Assembly (NCBI GenBank): GCA_944325605.1
Contig: CALVAX010000001.1
Coordinates: forward strand, 1-64,000
Length of the DNA stretch: 64,000 nt
Direction of reading: 5' to 3'
Source: Candidatus Gastranaerophilales bacterium
GTDB lineage: Bacteria > Cyanobacteriota > Vampirovibrionia > Gastranaerophilales > Gastranaerophilaceae
Below, in pieces: positions 42,983 to 51,334 of the stretch. How positions within the stretch are numbered: position 1 is the stretch's first letter; every line of letters begins with the position of its first letter. The notes beneath the pieces were generated by a model. It did not search any database. It had not been told where the DNA came from and saw only the letters and a list, made by a program, of their open reading frames with translations. The position numbers and the translations under genes were made by a program.

Positions 42983-43849
42983 TCAAATGACTTTTACACC
43001 GTCCGGAACGGCCTTAAGACCATTTTTCACAACATAACCTTCCATAGCGCCAAATTCACCGTTAATCAAAAAATACGAAGAACCGGAACCTGACATCATT
43101 GAATCCGGATAAAGATTTTTTATTTTTTGAAGTTCTTTATAATCGTCTATTACCGCCCACTCAAGATCGTTTTTGAAATTTTCACGGCCTGACTTGCCTT
43201 CAGACAATTTTTTGGAGAATTTTGTATACGCTTCTTTTGCGCTGATTCCAAGGTTTAAAGGTTTTATCAATGAAACTTCAAACTCTTCAAACGGCAATTC
43301 TTCAAGAATTTCACCTCTGCCAGTTGTAAGCTGCCTTCCGCCTTTAAGGCAAAAATTCAAATCAGAACCTAGCTTTGCGCACAATTCATGCAAAACCTTA
43401 TCAGACAACGGATTATTTAAAAGCACATTCAATCCCTTCAAAATCCCTGCGGCATTCGTGCTTCCGCCCGCAAGCCCTGCAGATACCGGAATATTTTTTT
43501 CAATATAAACATCAATCCTGTACAGAGAAAGATTGAGTTTTTCAATAAATAACAAAATAGCTTTATAAACCAGATTTTTTTCATTATAAGGGATTTCATC
43601 ACTTGTTCCGGATAGATTAATTTCAAATTTTTCTGCAGGCTCCGCTTTCAGTGACAGAAAATCATATAAACTTATTGTCTGCATTATGCTCGTGATATTA
43701 TGAAACCCGTCAGGCCGTTTTGAAGTTACCTTTAAATCAAGGTTAATCTTTGCAGGACATTGAATAATTATTTCCCCACTGCGACTCCCTTCAATTGAGG
43801 CGCTTGAGGAATAAATCAATTGATTATCGTTGCTTGATTTCTTAAACAT
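42983..43849 (-). CDS. ispE: 4-diphosphocytidyl-2-C-methyl-D-erythritol kinase
   Basis: A 288-aa GHMP kinase of the MEP isoprenoid pathway. CPAKINLDLKVTSKRPDGFH (31-50), PVSAGLAGGSTNAAG (ATP loop, about 109-123) and MSGSGSSYF near the C terminus. A 28-residue N-terminal extension (SSNDNQLIYSSSASIEGSR) precedes the usual start, perhaps a result of the element inserted just upstream. Overlaps the DUF559 gene by 8 bp. Confidence 0.95.
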   Translation of the reverse strand: MFKKSSNDNQLIYSSSASIEGSRSGEIIIQCPAKINLDLKVTSKRPDGFHNITSIMQTISLYDFLSLKAEPAEKFEINLSGTSDEIPYNEKNLVYKAILLFIEKLNLSLYRIDVYIEKNIPVSAGLAGGSTNAAGILKGLNVLLNNPLSDKVLHELCAKLGSDLNFCLKGGRQLTTGRGEILEELPFEEFEVSLIKPLNLGISAKEAYTKFSKKLSEGKSGRENFKNDLEWAVIDDYKELQKIKNLYPDSMMSGSGSSYFLINGEFGAMEGYVVKNGLKAVPDGVKVI

Positions 43850-44345
43850 ATTTTTTTCCTGCTTTCTGCAAACTACAGCTACACTCCCTTGATGAGGAGT
43901 TGGTGTTACGTATCTTTTGATTTTGCTTTGTGGAAGGCTGGCTTATACCCTCCCTTGAGGGGAGGGTCGAAATCTCCGATTTCGGGGTGGGTGATAAAGC
44001 CGTAATTTCTTGCTTTATATATTCAACAACCCCTTCTAAATTTTTATAAATATCACTATTCCAGATTCTTATAACTCTAAAACCTTCTTTTTTCAAAAAT
44101 TCATCACGGACAAAGTCTTTCTGAAGCGCTATGTTTTCATTATGTTGTCCGCCGTCAAGTTCTATTACAATTTTCGGATAAAAACATACAAAATCCGCTA
44201 TATAAGCCCCAATGGGCTGCTGTCTTCTGAATTTACAGCCCAGTTTGCTTTTTCTTAATTCTTCCCATAAAATCTTTTCCGGCGCTGTCGGATTTTTTCT
44301 TAGTTCATTTGCATTTTTTAAATTATTTTTATTATACTTATGCAA
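43842..44345 (-). CDS. DUF559 endonuclease-like protein carried by a small inverted-repeat element
   Basis: 167 aa, TTG start. Residues 1-115 are DUF559, a PD-(D/E)XK/Vsr-like fold: LRKNPTAPEKILWEELR, QQPIGAYIADFVCFYPKIVIELDGGQH (catalytic D and E-x-D), VIRIWNSDI. The C-terminal 50 residues (TPKSEISTLPSREG...) are read through the element's inverted repeat and are not conserved protein. Such genes are often flanked by repeats and thought mobile. Target unknown. Confidence 0.8.
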   Translation of the reverse strand: MHKYNKNNLKNANELRKNPTAPEKILWEELRKSKLGCKFRRQQPIGAYIADFVCFYPKIVIELDGGQHNENIALQKDFVRDEFLKKEGFRVIRIWNSDIYKNLEGVVEYIKQEITALSPTPKSEISTLPSREGISQPSTKQNQKIRNTNSSSRECSCSLQKAGKKYV

Positions 44346-44396
44346 TTTTACCCACCCCGGAATTAAAAATTCCGACCCTCCCCTAAAGGGAGGGTA
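43946..44396 (-). mobile_element. 451-bp DUF559-bearing element with 47-bp inverted ends
   Basis: The left end TACCCTCCCTTGAGGGGAGG (43946-43992, continuing TCG-AAAT...ATTT-CGGGGTGGGT) is the inverted match of 44350-44396 (CCCACCCCGG ... CCCTAAAGGGAGGGTA). Each end is itself palindromic. It sits between rsmA and ispE, which are otherwise a conserved pair, and the rsmA stop lies 4 bp from its edge. Confidence 0.7.
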
Positions 44397-44399
44397 GTT

Positions 44400-45245
44400 T
44401 TATGCATCTTTATTTTTTATAAGCTCTTCTGAAAGTTTCCCGAACGTTTCAATCGAAAGTTTTTCGCCTCTTGTGTTTTCATCTATTCCGACTGCTGCAA
44501 GCGATTTTTGAATATTTTCTTTTGAAAATCCGCCGTGCATAAGACAGTTTTTAATATTTTTGCGGCGTTGTGAAAATGCGGCTTTCACTGTTTTTCTAAA
44601 ATGAGAATAATCCGTCAAATCAAGTTTCGGATTTTCTCTAACGACAAGTTTCACCAATGCTGAATTAACCTTGGGCGCAGGGTAGAAAGATTTTCGCCCG
44701 ACTCTTCTAAAAATTTCAACATCAGCCCAAAACTGTGACAAAATTGTCAGAAGCCCGTACTGCTTGGATGGTGAAGTTTCGTCTGCCGCCATTCTTAACG
44801 CGACTTCCTCCTGAACCATCAGTATAATATCTTTGATTAAGTTTCTGTTTTTGTTGTCTAAGTCGTCAACTTCGCCCAGCAAATGCGCAATAATCGGACT
44901 TGTAATGTAATATGGAATATTTGCGACAACCTTGACTTTTTCTGTTGTCAAAGCAGAAAAATCAGTCTTTAGAATATCCTGATGAATTATTTTAAGATTA
45001 GGAGCATTCAGTTTTTCAAGCTCCTTGACGGCTTCTTCGTCAAGTTCAATTGCAATAACTTTTTTTGCATACTTCACAAGCTGTTCTGTTACAAAACCTA
45101 CGCCCGGCCCGATTTCGATAACAGTATCTTCCGGCGAAATTTCCGCATGAGTGATAATATCTTCAATCACGTCCGGATTAATCAGAAAGTTCTGTCCGAG
45201 TCGTTTTTTAGTTTTAAAAAATTTTGCGCGTTCAAAATAGTTCAT
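44400..45245 (-). CDS. rsmA: 16S rRNA dimethyladenosine transferase RsmA/KsgA
   Basis: 281 aa. KKRLGQNFLINPDV (13-26), SAM motif IEIGPGVGFVTEQL (44-57), NIPYYITSPI (catalytic NIPY) and FSQRRKNIKNCLM. Dimethylates A1518/A1519 of 16S rRNA late in 30S assembly. Upstream of ispE, separated from it by the DUF559 element. Confidence 0.96.
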   Translation of the reverse strand: MNYFERAKFFKTKKRLGQNFLINPDVIEDIITHAEISPEDTVIEIGPGVGFVTEQLVKYAKKVIAIELDEEAVKELEKLNAPNLKIIHQDILKTDFSALTTEKVKVVANIPYYITSPIIAHLLGEVDDLDNKNRNLIKDIILMVQEEVALRMAADETSPSKQYGLLTILSQFWADVEIFRRVGRKSFYPAPKVNSALVKLVVRENPKLDLTDYSHFRKTVKAAFSQRRKNIKNCLMHGGFSKENIQKSLAAVGIDENTRGEKLSIETFGKLSEELIKNKDA

Positions 45246-45340
45246 CTTAACTACTATAATACCACAGACAGGCTAATGTTTCTTTATATAATATTTGATA
45301 TTTTAACAATGGTTATAGTATAGTTTTAACGGAGGACAGT

Positions 45341-46666
45341 GTGAGTAATTTGCAGACTAAGGAAAAACTGGAAAAATCTGAGATAATAAAACTTTTCACA
45401 TCAGATTGCAAAACTGACAACGATTTGAATGTAGGTATTGAGTATGAAAGGCTTCCGATTTATTTAGAAACTACAAAGGCTGTTCCATACGACGGAAACT
45501 TCGGGATTTGTAATTTTCTCCGCTCATTTGCAAAAACAGAAAACTGGGATTACATAACCGATGACTACAACATTATCGGTCTTAAGCAAGGTCATGATAC
45601 GATTACGCTTGAACCCGGATGCCAGACGGAATTGAGTATTAAGCCTGAAAAAACTATTGATGAACTGAAAAACAAAATAGATTTTCTCAACAAAAAGCTT
45701 GAACCTGTTCTTGAAAAATTCAACATTAAACTTCTTGAATACGGAGTTTCGCCTCTTTCGACGCATAAAAATATCAACCTTATTCCAAAAAGACGCTACA
45801 AAATCATGGCACAGTATTTGTGGGGGATTTTGTCAGACGTTATGATGAGAGAAACGGCTGGAATTCAAGGAACATTTGACTTCAAAGATGAAGAAGATGC
45901 AATGCGGAAATTCAAAACAGCCAACAAACTTGTTCCATTTATAACTGCGATGTTTGCAAATTCACCTATCCGCGGGGGAGTCGAAACTGGATACAAAACT
46001 TTCCGTGCACTAAGCTGGCTGAATACAGACAACGACAGATGCGGGTTCTGCGGAAAAATGTCTGATGATTTTTCATTTGAAAAATACGTAGATAATGTTT
46101 TGAAAAGCCCGATTATTTTCATAAACAGAAACGGAATTCCGGTAGAAATCAAGGGCAAAATCAACTTTGAAGAATTTATGCAAAAAGGCTTCGGCGACTT
46201 TGACGCAGAGTTAGAAGACTTTGAACTTCACGCAAACCTTTATTTTCCGGAAGTCCGCCTTAGAAACTTTATTGAAATCAGAAACCATGATTGCGTCGGA
46301 AAAAATATGATTTACTCGGTTCTTGCGATTTACAAGGGGATTTTATACAACGACAGCGCAATGGATGAGATTGAGGAACTTCTGTCAAAATTCACATACA
46401 ACGATTTTGCAGAACTCAGGTACAATGTTCCTAAAAACGCGCTTTCTGCCAGAATAGGCAATATTGAAGCCGGCGAAATCGCAAAAGAAATTCTCTATAT
46501 CGCAGAAAAATCTCTGATTGAAATGAACACAAGAGAAGAAAAATTCCTTGAACCGATAAAGGAACTGACTCTTGAAGGGCTTTGTCCGGCAGACATTATC
46601 CTTCGAAACTGGAACGGACTCTGGAACAAAGACGTCAGGAAACTTGTTCAATATTTAGTTAAATAA
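45341..46666 (+). CDS. Glutamate-cysteine ligase, plant/cyanobacterial-like type
   Basis: 441 aa, GTG start behind GGAGG. VGIEYERLPIY (27-37), TLEPGCQTELS (substrate motif, about 87-97) and RRYKIMAQYLWG / MMRETAGIQGTFDF mark the GCS2 plant-type family. Forms gamma-glutamylcysteine, first step to glutathione or a related thiol; no glutathione synthetase is nearby. It could also be an EgtA relative. Confidence 0.85.
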   Translation: MSNLQTKEKLEKSEIIKLFTSDCKTDNDLNVGIEYERLPIYLETTKAVPYDGNFGICNFLRSFAKTENWDYITDDYNIIGLKQGHDTITLEPGCQTELSIKPEKTIDELKNKIDFLNKKLEPVLEKFNIKLLEYGVSPLSTHKNINLIPKRRYKIMAQYLWGILSDVMMRETAGIQGTFDFKDEEDAMRKFKTANKLVPFITAMFANSPIRGGVETGYKTFRALSWLNTDNDRCGFCGKMSDDFSFEKYVDNVLKSPIIFINRNGIPVEIKGKINFEEFMQKGFGDFDAELEDFELHANLYFPEVRLRNFIEIRNHDCVGKNMIYSVLAIYKGILYNDSAMDEIEELLSKFTYNDFAELRYNVPKNALSARIGNIEAGEIAKEILYIAEKSLIEMNTREEKFLEPIKELTLEGLCPADIILRNWNGLWNKDVRKLVQYLVK

Positions 46667-46756
46667 CCTGATTTTTTACCGCAACCTACAGACTAATTAG
46701 TGTGGCGGATTAGCAAATCCGACCGACTCACTCCAAATGACGGTTGTTTAGTGTTA

Positions 46757-46783
46757 TCAGCGGAATTTGCTATATAAGTACCG
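46757..46783. repeat. Solo half of the MITE-like repeat, copy 6
   Basis: GCGGAATTTGCTATATAAGT matches the right outer end of copies 2 and 5 with no left partner; AATGACGG 30 bp upstream may be the rest of its inner part. Sits at the end of the 46787 gene and could supply its transcript end. Confidence 0.6.
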
Positions 46784-46786
46784 AAT

Positions 46787-48736
46787 TTACGAATACAATT
46801 TTAAATTACGTTCAACTGTTTTTTCTATAATAGATTTTATGCTGTCATATTCTGTCTGAAGTGCATTGTGTTCTGTATCAAGAATTTTTAATTGATTGTC
46901 ATACTGTTTATCTTTTGCCTGAATATCGTTTAATGCCTGTTCGTATTCGACTTCTGCTTTAGTTATTGCAGCCTCGTTCTGGCTTTCGGTTATGTCTGCC
47001 GCGTTTGTCCATTGGATGGAATTCCACGTGTATTTATCAAGCCCTGTTCCGTATTCGGTCGGCTCTGTAAAGTCGACACGTTCTAAGGTGACTTTGCCGT
47101 TTCTCAGCGCATACTGAAGCCATTCAGCATTATTCATTAATCCGTCCTCAAGAACTTTGTACAGCGGCAATCCGCTTTCTGTTCTGCCGTTTGTCGGGCT
47201 TTTGACGTTGTCGCCTTCTATTGTTCCGTCGTTTTCAGGATCATGAATTCCGTTATCATAGCCTTCAAGAGTAACTTTATAAATACTCGGGCCGTTCATC
47301 CTGTGCCAGAGGTTTATGTACCACTGGCCTTCGTCGCTTTCGGCTTCCACGTCAATTGTTGTTTCTGTCAGGGTTTCGGTTATTGTGAAATCGTTTATAT
47401 CAGGTTCTTTCAGATTGCCCATCTTTTCTTCCCATTCGTCATGGTCTTTTTCGTAGGCGTCCTCGTCATATGAATCATCGGAACCTAAAAGTGATTGTTT
47501 TATATCATGATTTACAAAATGTTCAATTGCATCGTATAGTTCCTGATCTGACAACAATTTATTACAACTTGCATAGTCAAGGTCTATTATTTTTTGCTCC
47601 ATTGTTTTTAATTTTTTTTCACCGTTTTCATCAAAATAATAATCACTCAACAATTTTTCGACCTCCGATGAGGCTTGAGTTATATTTTCACCTGTATCGC
47701 CGCAGGCATACAAAATTGTCTTGCCTGGCTTGGCATCTGCTCTCAAAATTTCTGCCAATTCTGCTGCTCTGGACTGCCTATGACATCCACTTTCATCATT
47801 CCACCATAAGCAATATTGATCGTCTTCAGGATCAGTCAATCCATCCTGATTCATTATCCACATAGACCTATAAATTCTTAAAGTTTCCCCTGTGCTTGTC
47901 GTATAATCTTTATACCCGCTTAGTGCTTCAGATATAGTTGGATTTAGCAGATGGGTAAAAACATGAGAATAACAGTCAATTGGATCTCTAATCGCATTAC
48001 CAACATTATAAGGCAGACCTGTTCCCCAGCCTATACTATCACCGCTTTTATCTTCTTTATAAGCAACAAAACCATCCTTGCCATATTCCAATATTAAAGT
48101 ACCATCAGAAGCATATATCTTTTTTCCCTCGAGTCCTAATGATATGCATAATGCAGCCATCGCACCCCCGTAGCAAATATGAGTAGCCCACATAAAACTC
48201 TCATAATAGTCAAAACCTGCGCCTTCTTTTCCGGGTATTTTATAAATCGGGTCTGTCGGCTGCGGCTCTTCTGATTTCAATTTTTCCACTTCTTCTTCGT
48301 ACTCCTCCATCGCCTCGGTATAGCCGTCATTGTCGACTTTTGTAACTGTTGTGGTTGTTGTTTGCTCAAATGAGTTTTCAAACCCGTATTTTTGAAGAAA
48401 TTCCGCAACATTTGCGCTGTTTTCGTAGTTTGCAGCATCACGCTCTGAAACAAGTATCTGCCCGTGCTGGTTGATTATCCCGTACTGGTTCTTTAATTCC
48501 GAATATTCATACATCACTGCACCCGTCAAAGGCATTGATATCTTTGTGCCGTTGGCATCATAAAACGAATAATTCAACTCTGTTGCATTCAGCGCATCCA
48601 TGTAAGCCGCGCTTGCTGCCGTTGTTTCGTTGGCAAGAGATGTTTTTGCAGTAGTTATAGTCTGGCTCCTTAATTCATTGTCTGATATACGAGAGGTTAT
48701 ACTCAACAATCGAGCCTGTGATGCAGACAGCCCCAT
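46787..48736 (-). CDS. 649-aa orphan protein with SASQARLL N terminus
   Basis: Large soluble protein. Residues 1-60 (GLSASQARLLSITSRISDNELRS onward) form a helix like the secreted-filament N termini of flagellar-type proteins, and a C-terminal coiled coil spans about 595-645, a head-and-tail helix layout shared with hook and filament proteins. The middle (about 130-480) is acidic, with KIPGKEGAGFDYYESF, CYGGAMAALC and DPIDCYSHVFTH containing Cys and His of unknown role. No signal peptide. A sigma-28-like promoter lies immediately upstream. Possibly a surface or export-substrate protein of this lineage; family not identified. Confidence 0.55.
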   Translation of the reverse strand: MGLSASQARLLSITSRISDNELRSQTITTAKTSLANETTAASAAYMDALNATELNYSFYDANGTKISMPLTGAVMYEYSELKNQYGIINQHGQILVSERDAANYENSANVAEFLQKYGFENSFEQTTTTTVTKVDNDGYTEAMEEYEEEVEKLKSEEPQPTDPIYKIPGKEGAGFDYYESFMWATHICYGGAMAALCISLGLEGKKIYASDGTLILEYGKDGFVAYKEDKSGDSIGWGTGLPYNVGNAIRDPIDCYSHVFTHLLNPTISEALSGYKDYTTSTGETLRIYRSMWIMNQDGLTDPEDDQYCLWWNDESGCHRQSRAAELAEILRADAKPGKTILYACGDTGENITQASSEVEKLLSDYYFDENGEKKLKTMEQKIIDLDYASCNKLLSDQELYDAIEHFVNHDIKQSLLGSDDSYDEDAYEKDHDEWEEKMGNLKEPDINDFTITETLTETTIDVEAESDEGQWYINLWHRMNGPSIYKVTLEGYDNGIHDPENDGTIEGDNVKSPTNGRTESGLPLYKVLEDGLMNNAEWLQYALRNGKVTLERVDFTEPTEYGTGLDKYTWNSIQWTNAADITESQNEAAITKAEVEYEQALNDIQAKDKQYDNQLKILDTEHNALQTEYDSIKSIIEKTVERNLKLYS

Positions 48737-48759
48737 TTTTCATTCCTTTCCTGCCTTAT

Positions 48760-48787
48760 ATATCGGCAGAAATGGCGAAAAACTTTA
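48760..48787 (-). promoter_or_regulatory. Sigma-28/SigD-type promoter of the 46787 gene
   Basis: Minus strand TAAAGTTT (48787-48780) and GCCGATAT (48767-48760), with TAAA and GCCGATAT 16 bp apart, match the flagellar sigma consensus TAAA-N14-16-GCCGATAT exactly. The transcript would start about 16 nt before the ATG, leaving just the AGGAAAGGA ribosome site. Confidence 0.6.
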
Positions 48788-48797
48788 TAAACTACTC

Positions 48798-48819
48798 CCA
48801 TACCATACCATACCATACC
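48798..48819 (-). repeat. Pentanucleotide repeat in 5' leader (GGTAT units)
   Basis: Minus strand GGTATGGTATGGTATGGTATGG, four perfect units, in the same relative position as the AGGAT repeat upstream of the 33053 gene. Confidence 0.8.
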
Positions 48820-48822
48820 GCC

Positions 48823-48874
48823 ATTGTAGCAAGGGTTTCAGGCTATTTTAAACTTATCTTTACATTTCGTTACA
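48823..48874 (-). promoter_or_regulatory. Second copy of the 42-bp promoter element
   Basis: 48833-48874 matches 33662-33703 at 39 of 42 bases. It is followed on the minus strand by -10-like TACAAT (48828-48823). It overlaps the last codon of bioY, so the element is preserved despite different neighbours. Confidence 0.65.
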
Positions 48875-49538
48875 AATAAAGCCAGAGCACCAGACGGGCA
48901 TATTTTGCAACAAGCACTGACAAATAACTCAGGATAAAATCGTAAATAATCTTAACCCCGCTCTGCGCCAGAATCCAGCCAGTCGTAAACATTAAACCCT
49001 CATGACGGATACCCGCAACCGCAAGCATATACAGAATTCCGATTATGTGAATTGTAAATATTCCGGCAAAAACCGCTTTTCCGATATTTTTGTATGTAAA
49101 ACCGGATTTTAAAATTGTTCCGGTCATATAAACTGCCGGAATATAAGCCAGAATATACCCGAACCCGTACTCTCCGATATACCGCCAGCCGCCGCCTAAC
49201 GCAAAAACAGGCAGGATAAAAAGTCCGGTCAAAATGTAAATCAATACACTTGCAAGTCCGAACTTCCGACCCAGAAGCCCCGCGATAAACATTACCGCCG
49301 GCACCTGAGGAATAAGATTAAACGTATGGACATAATCCTGTATTTTTAATTCTTTCCCTGAAAACATATCCGCCGGAAGCCCGAAATGAATTATATTTAG
49401 CTGAATAAATGTTGAAATTACAAGAAGAAATGAACAAAAAATTATCAGCACAAGACTGCTGAAACTGAATTTCAATCCGGATTTTGCAGTATTCTGACGG
49501 GCGGTTTTTACACGAGGTTGTACAGCTTCTTCTGTCAT
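48870..49538 (-). CDS. bioY: Biotin transporter substrate-binding subunit BioY
   Basis: 222 aa with six transmembrane helices. QVPAVMFIAGLLGRKFGLASVLIYILTGLFILPVFALGGG (about 78-117) is the BioY core. An ECF S component; the energising ATPases are not nearby. The first 20 residues are a hydrophilic extension. ATGA overlap with rimI. Confidence 0.9.
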   Translation of the reverse strand: MTEEAVQPRVKTARQNTAKSGLKFSFSSLVLIIFCSFLLVISTFIQLNIIHFGLPADMFSGKELKIQDYVHTFNLIPQVPAVMFIAGLLGRKFGLASVLIYILTGLFILPVFALGGGWRYIGEYGFGYILAYIPAVYMTGTILKSGFTYKNIGKAVFAGIFTIHIIGILYMLAVAGIRHEGLMFTTGWILAQSGVKIIYDFILSYLSVLVAKYARLVLWLYL

Positions 49539-50071
49539 AATTTATATGTAATTCCTGCTTTTTCGTTTAAACTCTTAAGATTTTGTTCGTATATACTCTT
49601 AAATTTATCGTAAAATATGTTTTCTGTCCACATTATTAAGGCATCTTCATCATTGTCCTGATAGTATCCTTTGCGGACACCGAGCGATTTAAAGCCGTAT
49701 TTTTCATATAGCGCTATTGCCGGCGCATTAGAAACCCTGACTTCCAGAGTAATATATTTAACCATTGCTTTGCGGCAAGACTCAATTATGACGGTCAAAA
49801 GTGCCTCCCCGATATGCTGACGGCGAAAATCCGGAGATACCGCAATATTTGTAATATGCGCTTCCTCCAAAATCTGCCAGCAGCCTGCATATCCGCTCAA
49901 TTCGCCCTTTTCATTAAATGCGCAGTAATATCTGGCAAGTTCACTGTTTAATTCATTGAAAAAAGATTCCTTTGACCAGTGGTGAGGCCCGTAAGCCTTC
50001 TCTTCCACAACCATCACGTCATCAAGGTAGGCTTTTTGCATCGGTTCAATTTTTATACAACTTTTTGTCAT
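49535..50071 (-). CDS. rimI: Ribosomal-protein-alanine N-acetyltransferase RimI-like
   Basis: A 178-aa GNAT enzyme: ITNIAVSPDFRRQHIGEALL (acetyl-CoA loop RRxxIG, about 93-112), LEVRVSNAPAIALYEKYGF, and a C-terminal tail. Acetylates S18 N termini in E. coli; the S18 gene lies 300 bp upstream. Coupled to bioY downstream. Confidence 0.85.
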   Translation of the reverse strand: MTKSCIKIEPMQKAYLDDVMVVEEKAYGPHHWSKESFFNELNSELARYYCAFNEKGELSGYAGCWQILEEAHITNIAVSPDFRRQHIGEALLTVIIESCRKAMVKYITLEVRVSNAPAIALYEKYGFKSLGVRKGYYQDNDEDALIMWTENIFYDKFKSIYEQNLKSLNEKAGITYKL

Positions 50072-50118
50072 ACAAAAATTTTAGCACGATTGATTTTCCG
50101 TATCAACGGGTTTAAACA

Positions 50119-50314
50119 GGAACTTATACAGCAAATTCCGTTAAAAATATTCAAAATTGTGTCATCCTGAGCCACTCTGCCGAACAAAACGATTAAGTAT
50201 CGTTTTGTGAGAGGGCGAAGGATCTCTCCTAAAAACGCAAGTGGATTCTTCGGGCTAAAGCCCTCAGAATGACGTATTTTTTATAATATCTGTGTAATTT
50301 GCGTTATATAACAC
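50119..50314. repeat. MITE-like composite repeat, copy 7 (diverged, about 196 bp)
   Basis: Left end GGAACTTATACAGCAAATTC and right end GTAATTTGCGTTATATAACA, both degenerate; inner GTCATCCTGAG / CTCAGAATGAC. The centre carries an extra AACGATTAAGTATCGTT palindrome, making it the longest copy. Confidence 0.75.
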
Positions 50315-50327
50315 TTTAAACAAACTA

Positions 50328-50357
50328 AAAGAGCGGCCCATCAAGACCGCCCTTTCT
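50328..50357 (-). terminator. Intrinsic terminator of rpsR
   Basis: Minus strand AAAGGGCGGTCTTGATGGGC followed by CGCTCTTTTA: stem AAAGGGCGG/CCGCTCTTT. About 20 bp after the rpsR stop. Confidence 0.82.
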
Positions 50358-50376
50358 ATTAAAACTATCAATCCGA

Positions 50377-50607
50377 TTAGTCAAAAACATAATCAATAAT
50401 AGCTGCTTCACGTGCACGTTTGATAGCTTTTGCAATCATACGCTGGTGTTCTGCACAGTTGCCGGTTATTCTTCTCGGAATAATTTTGCCTGCTTCTGTT
50501 AAGTATCTTTTTAATTTAGCGGCATCTTTATAATCGATAGAAGTAACTTTATCTGCACAGAGTGAGCAGTTTTTGCGTTTTTTCTTATCCTGTTCCTGTC
50601 TTGCCAT
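50377..50607 (-). CDS. rpsR: 30S ribosomal protein S18
   Basis: 76 aa: [29 protein letters not shown] and [13 protein letters not shown]; three cysteines and a histidine can hold zinc. Part of the S6-SSB-S18 operon. Confidence 0.97.
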   Translation of the reverse strand: MARQEQDKKKRKNCSLCADKVTSIDYKDAAKLKRYLTEAGKIIPRRITGNCAEHQRMIAKAIKRAREAAIIDYVFD

Positions 50608-50656
50608 TGTTTTAAATTTTACCTTTCTATTTTGCGCTTGCGCGCTCGACCTTATT

Positions 50657-50890
50657 TTATTTGATTTTAGTGTTTAATACCTTATCCGTCAATATTTTGA
50701 TAATTGATTTATTTGAAACTAATTTTTCTATAGCTTCTGTTTTTACAAATATATCATCCATTTTATTTTTATTATTTGCAGCTTTATTCCGAAAATATTT
50801 ATAAGTGGATTTGTATTGTTCCTGTTTTATTTTATGCGTTTGAACAGTATATTTATGCATCATTGCCGGAATAAATTTTCCGCTGCCCAT
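50657..50890 (-). CDS. 77-aa basic protein inserted between ssb and rpsR
   Basis: Lys/Asn-rich helical protein ([21 protein letters not shown]) with no known motif. It occupies a position that is normally empty between ssb and rpsR. An AAGGAG site precedes the ATG; the stop is 49 bp before rpsR. May be a small ribosome- or DNA-associated protein, or a newly arisen ORF. Confidence 0.5.
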   Translation of the reverse strand: MGSGKFIPAMMHKYTVQTHKIKQEQYKSTYKYFRNKAANNKNKMDDIFVKTEAIEKLVSNKSIIKILTDKVLNTKIK

Positions 50891-50909
50891 TTCGGACTCC
50901 TTATTTCAA

Positions 50910-51311
50910 TTAAAATGGAATTTCGTCTTCGTTAATCAGTTCATTAGACATATCGTCGGATTCAAATTTCACGATATCTTCTCCGCCGAAGTCCAGATTG
51001 CCTGATGAAGCTGTAATTTCGCCCCATCTTTCAATTGTGTTGGCGTCGATTTCGTAAATTCTTTTTTCCGTACCGTCGTCTGATTTGACTGTTGCGGTCT
51101 GAAGCCGGCCTTCTACAAGAACTTTGTCGCCTTTGTTCAATGACGAAACCAGCTCATCCAGAGAATTTCTTTTAGAAATTATGCGGATAAGCATTTCATC
51201 TCTGTCGCCTATGTTCAAAACAAATGCCGAAACTCCGACATTGTTTTGCGTAAAACGTTTTTCGGGTGTTCTGTAAACTGTTCCGGTTACTACTGATTTT
51301 GCTAAAGACAT
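50910..51311 (-). CDS. ssb: Single-stranded DNA-binding protein
   Basis: A 133-aa OB-fold protein: VTGTVYRTPEKRFTQN, VEGRLQTATVKSDDG, and an acidic tail ending in DEIPF, the tip that recruits repair proteins. Central gene of rpsF-ssb-rpsR. Confidence 0.95.
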   Translation of the reverse strand: MSLAKSVVTGTVYRTPEKRFTQNNVGVSAFVLNIGDRDEMLIRIISKRNSLDELVSSLNKGDKVLVEGRLQTATVKSDDGTEKRIYEIDANTIERWGEITASSGNLDFGGEDIVKFESDDMSNELINEDEIPF

Positions 51312-51334
51312 TTAATTTCCTCTTTTCAGATTGC

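Noticed and set aside
47470..47865. 131-aa plus-strand ORF inside the 649-aa gene
   Set aside because: Antisense to a gene with good start, promoter and composition; no ribosome site or recognisable domain.
48823..48874. Sigma-54 promoter
   Set aside because: TG...TTGC is present, but the GG-to-GC spacing is 7 instead of 10 and the second copy at 33.7 kb lacks the TTGC.
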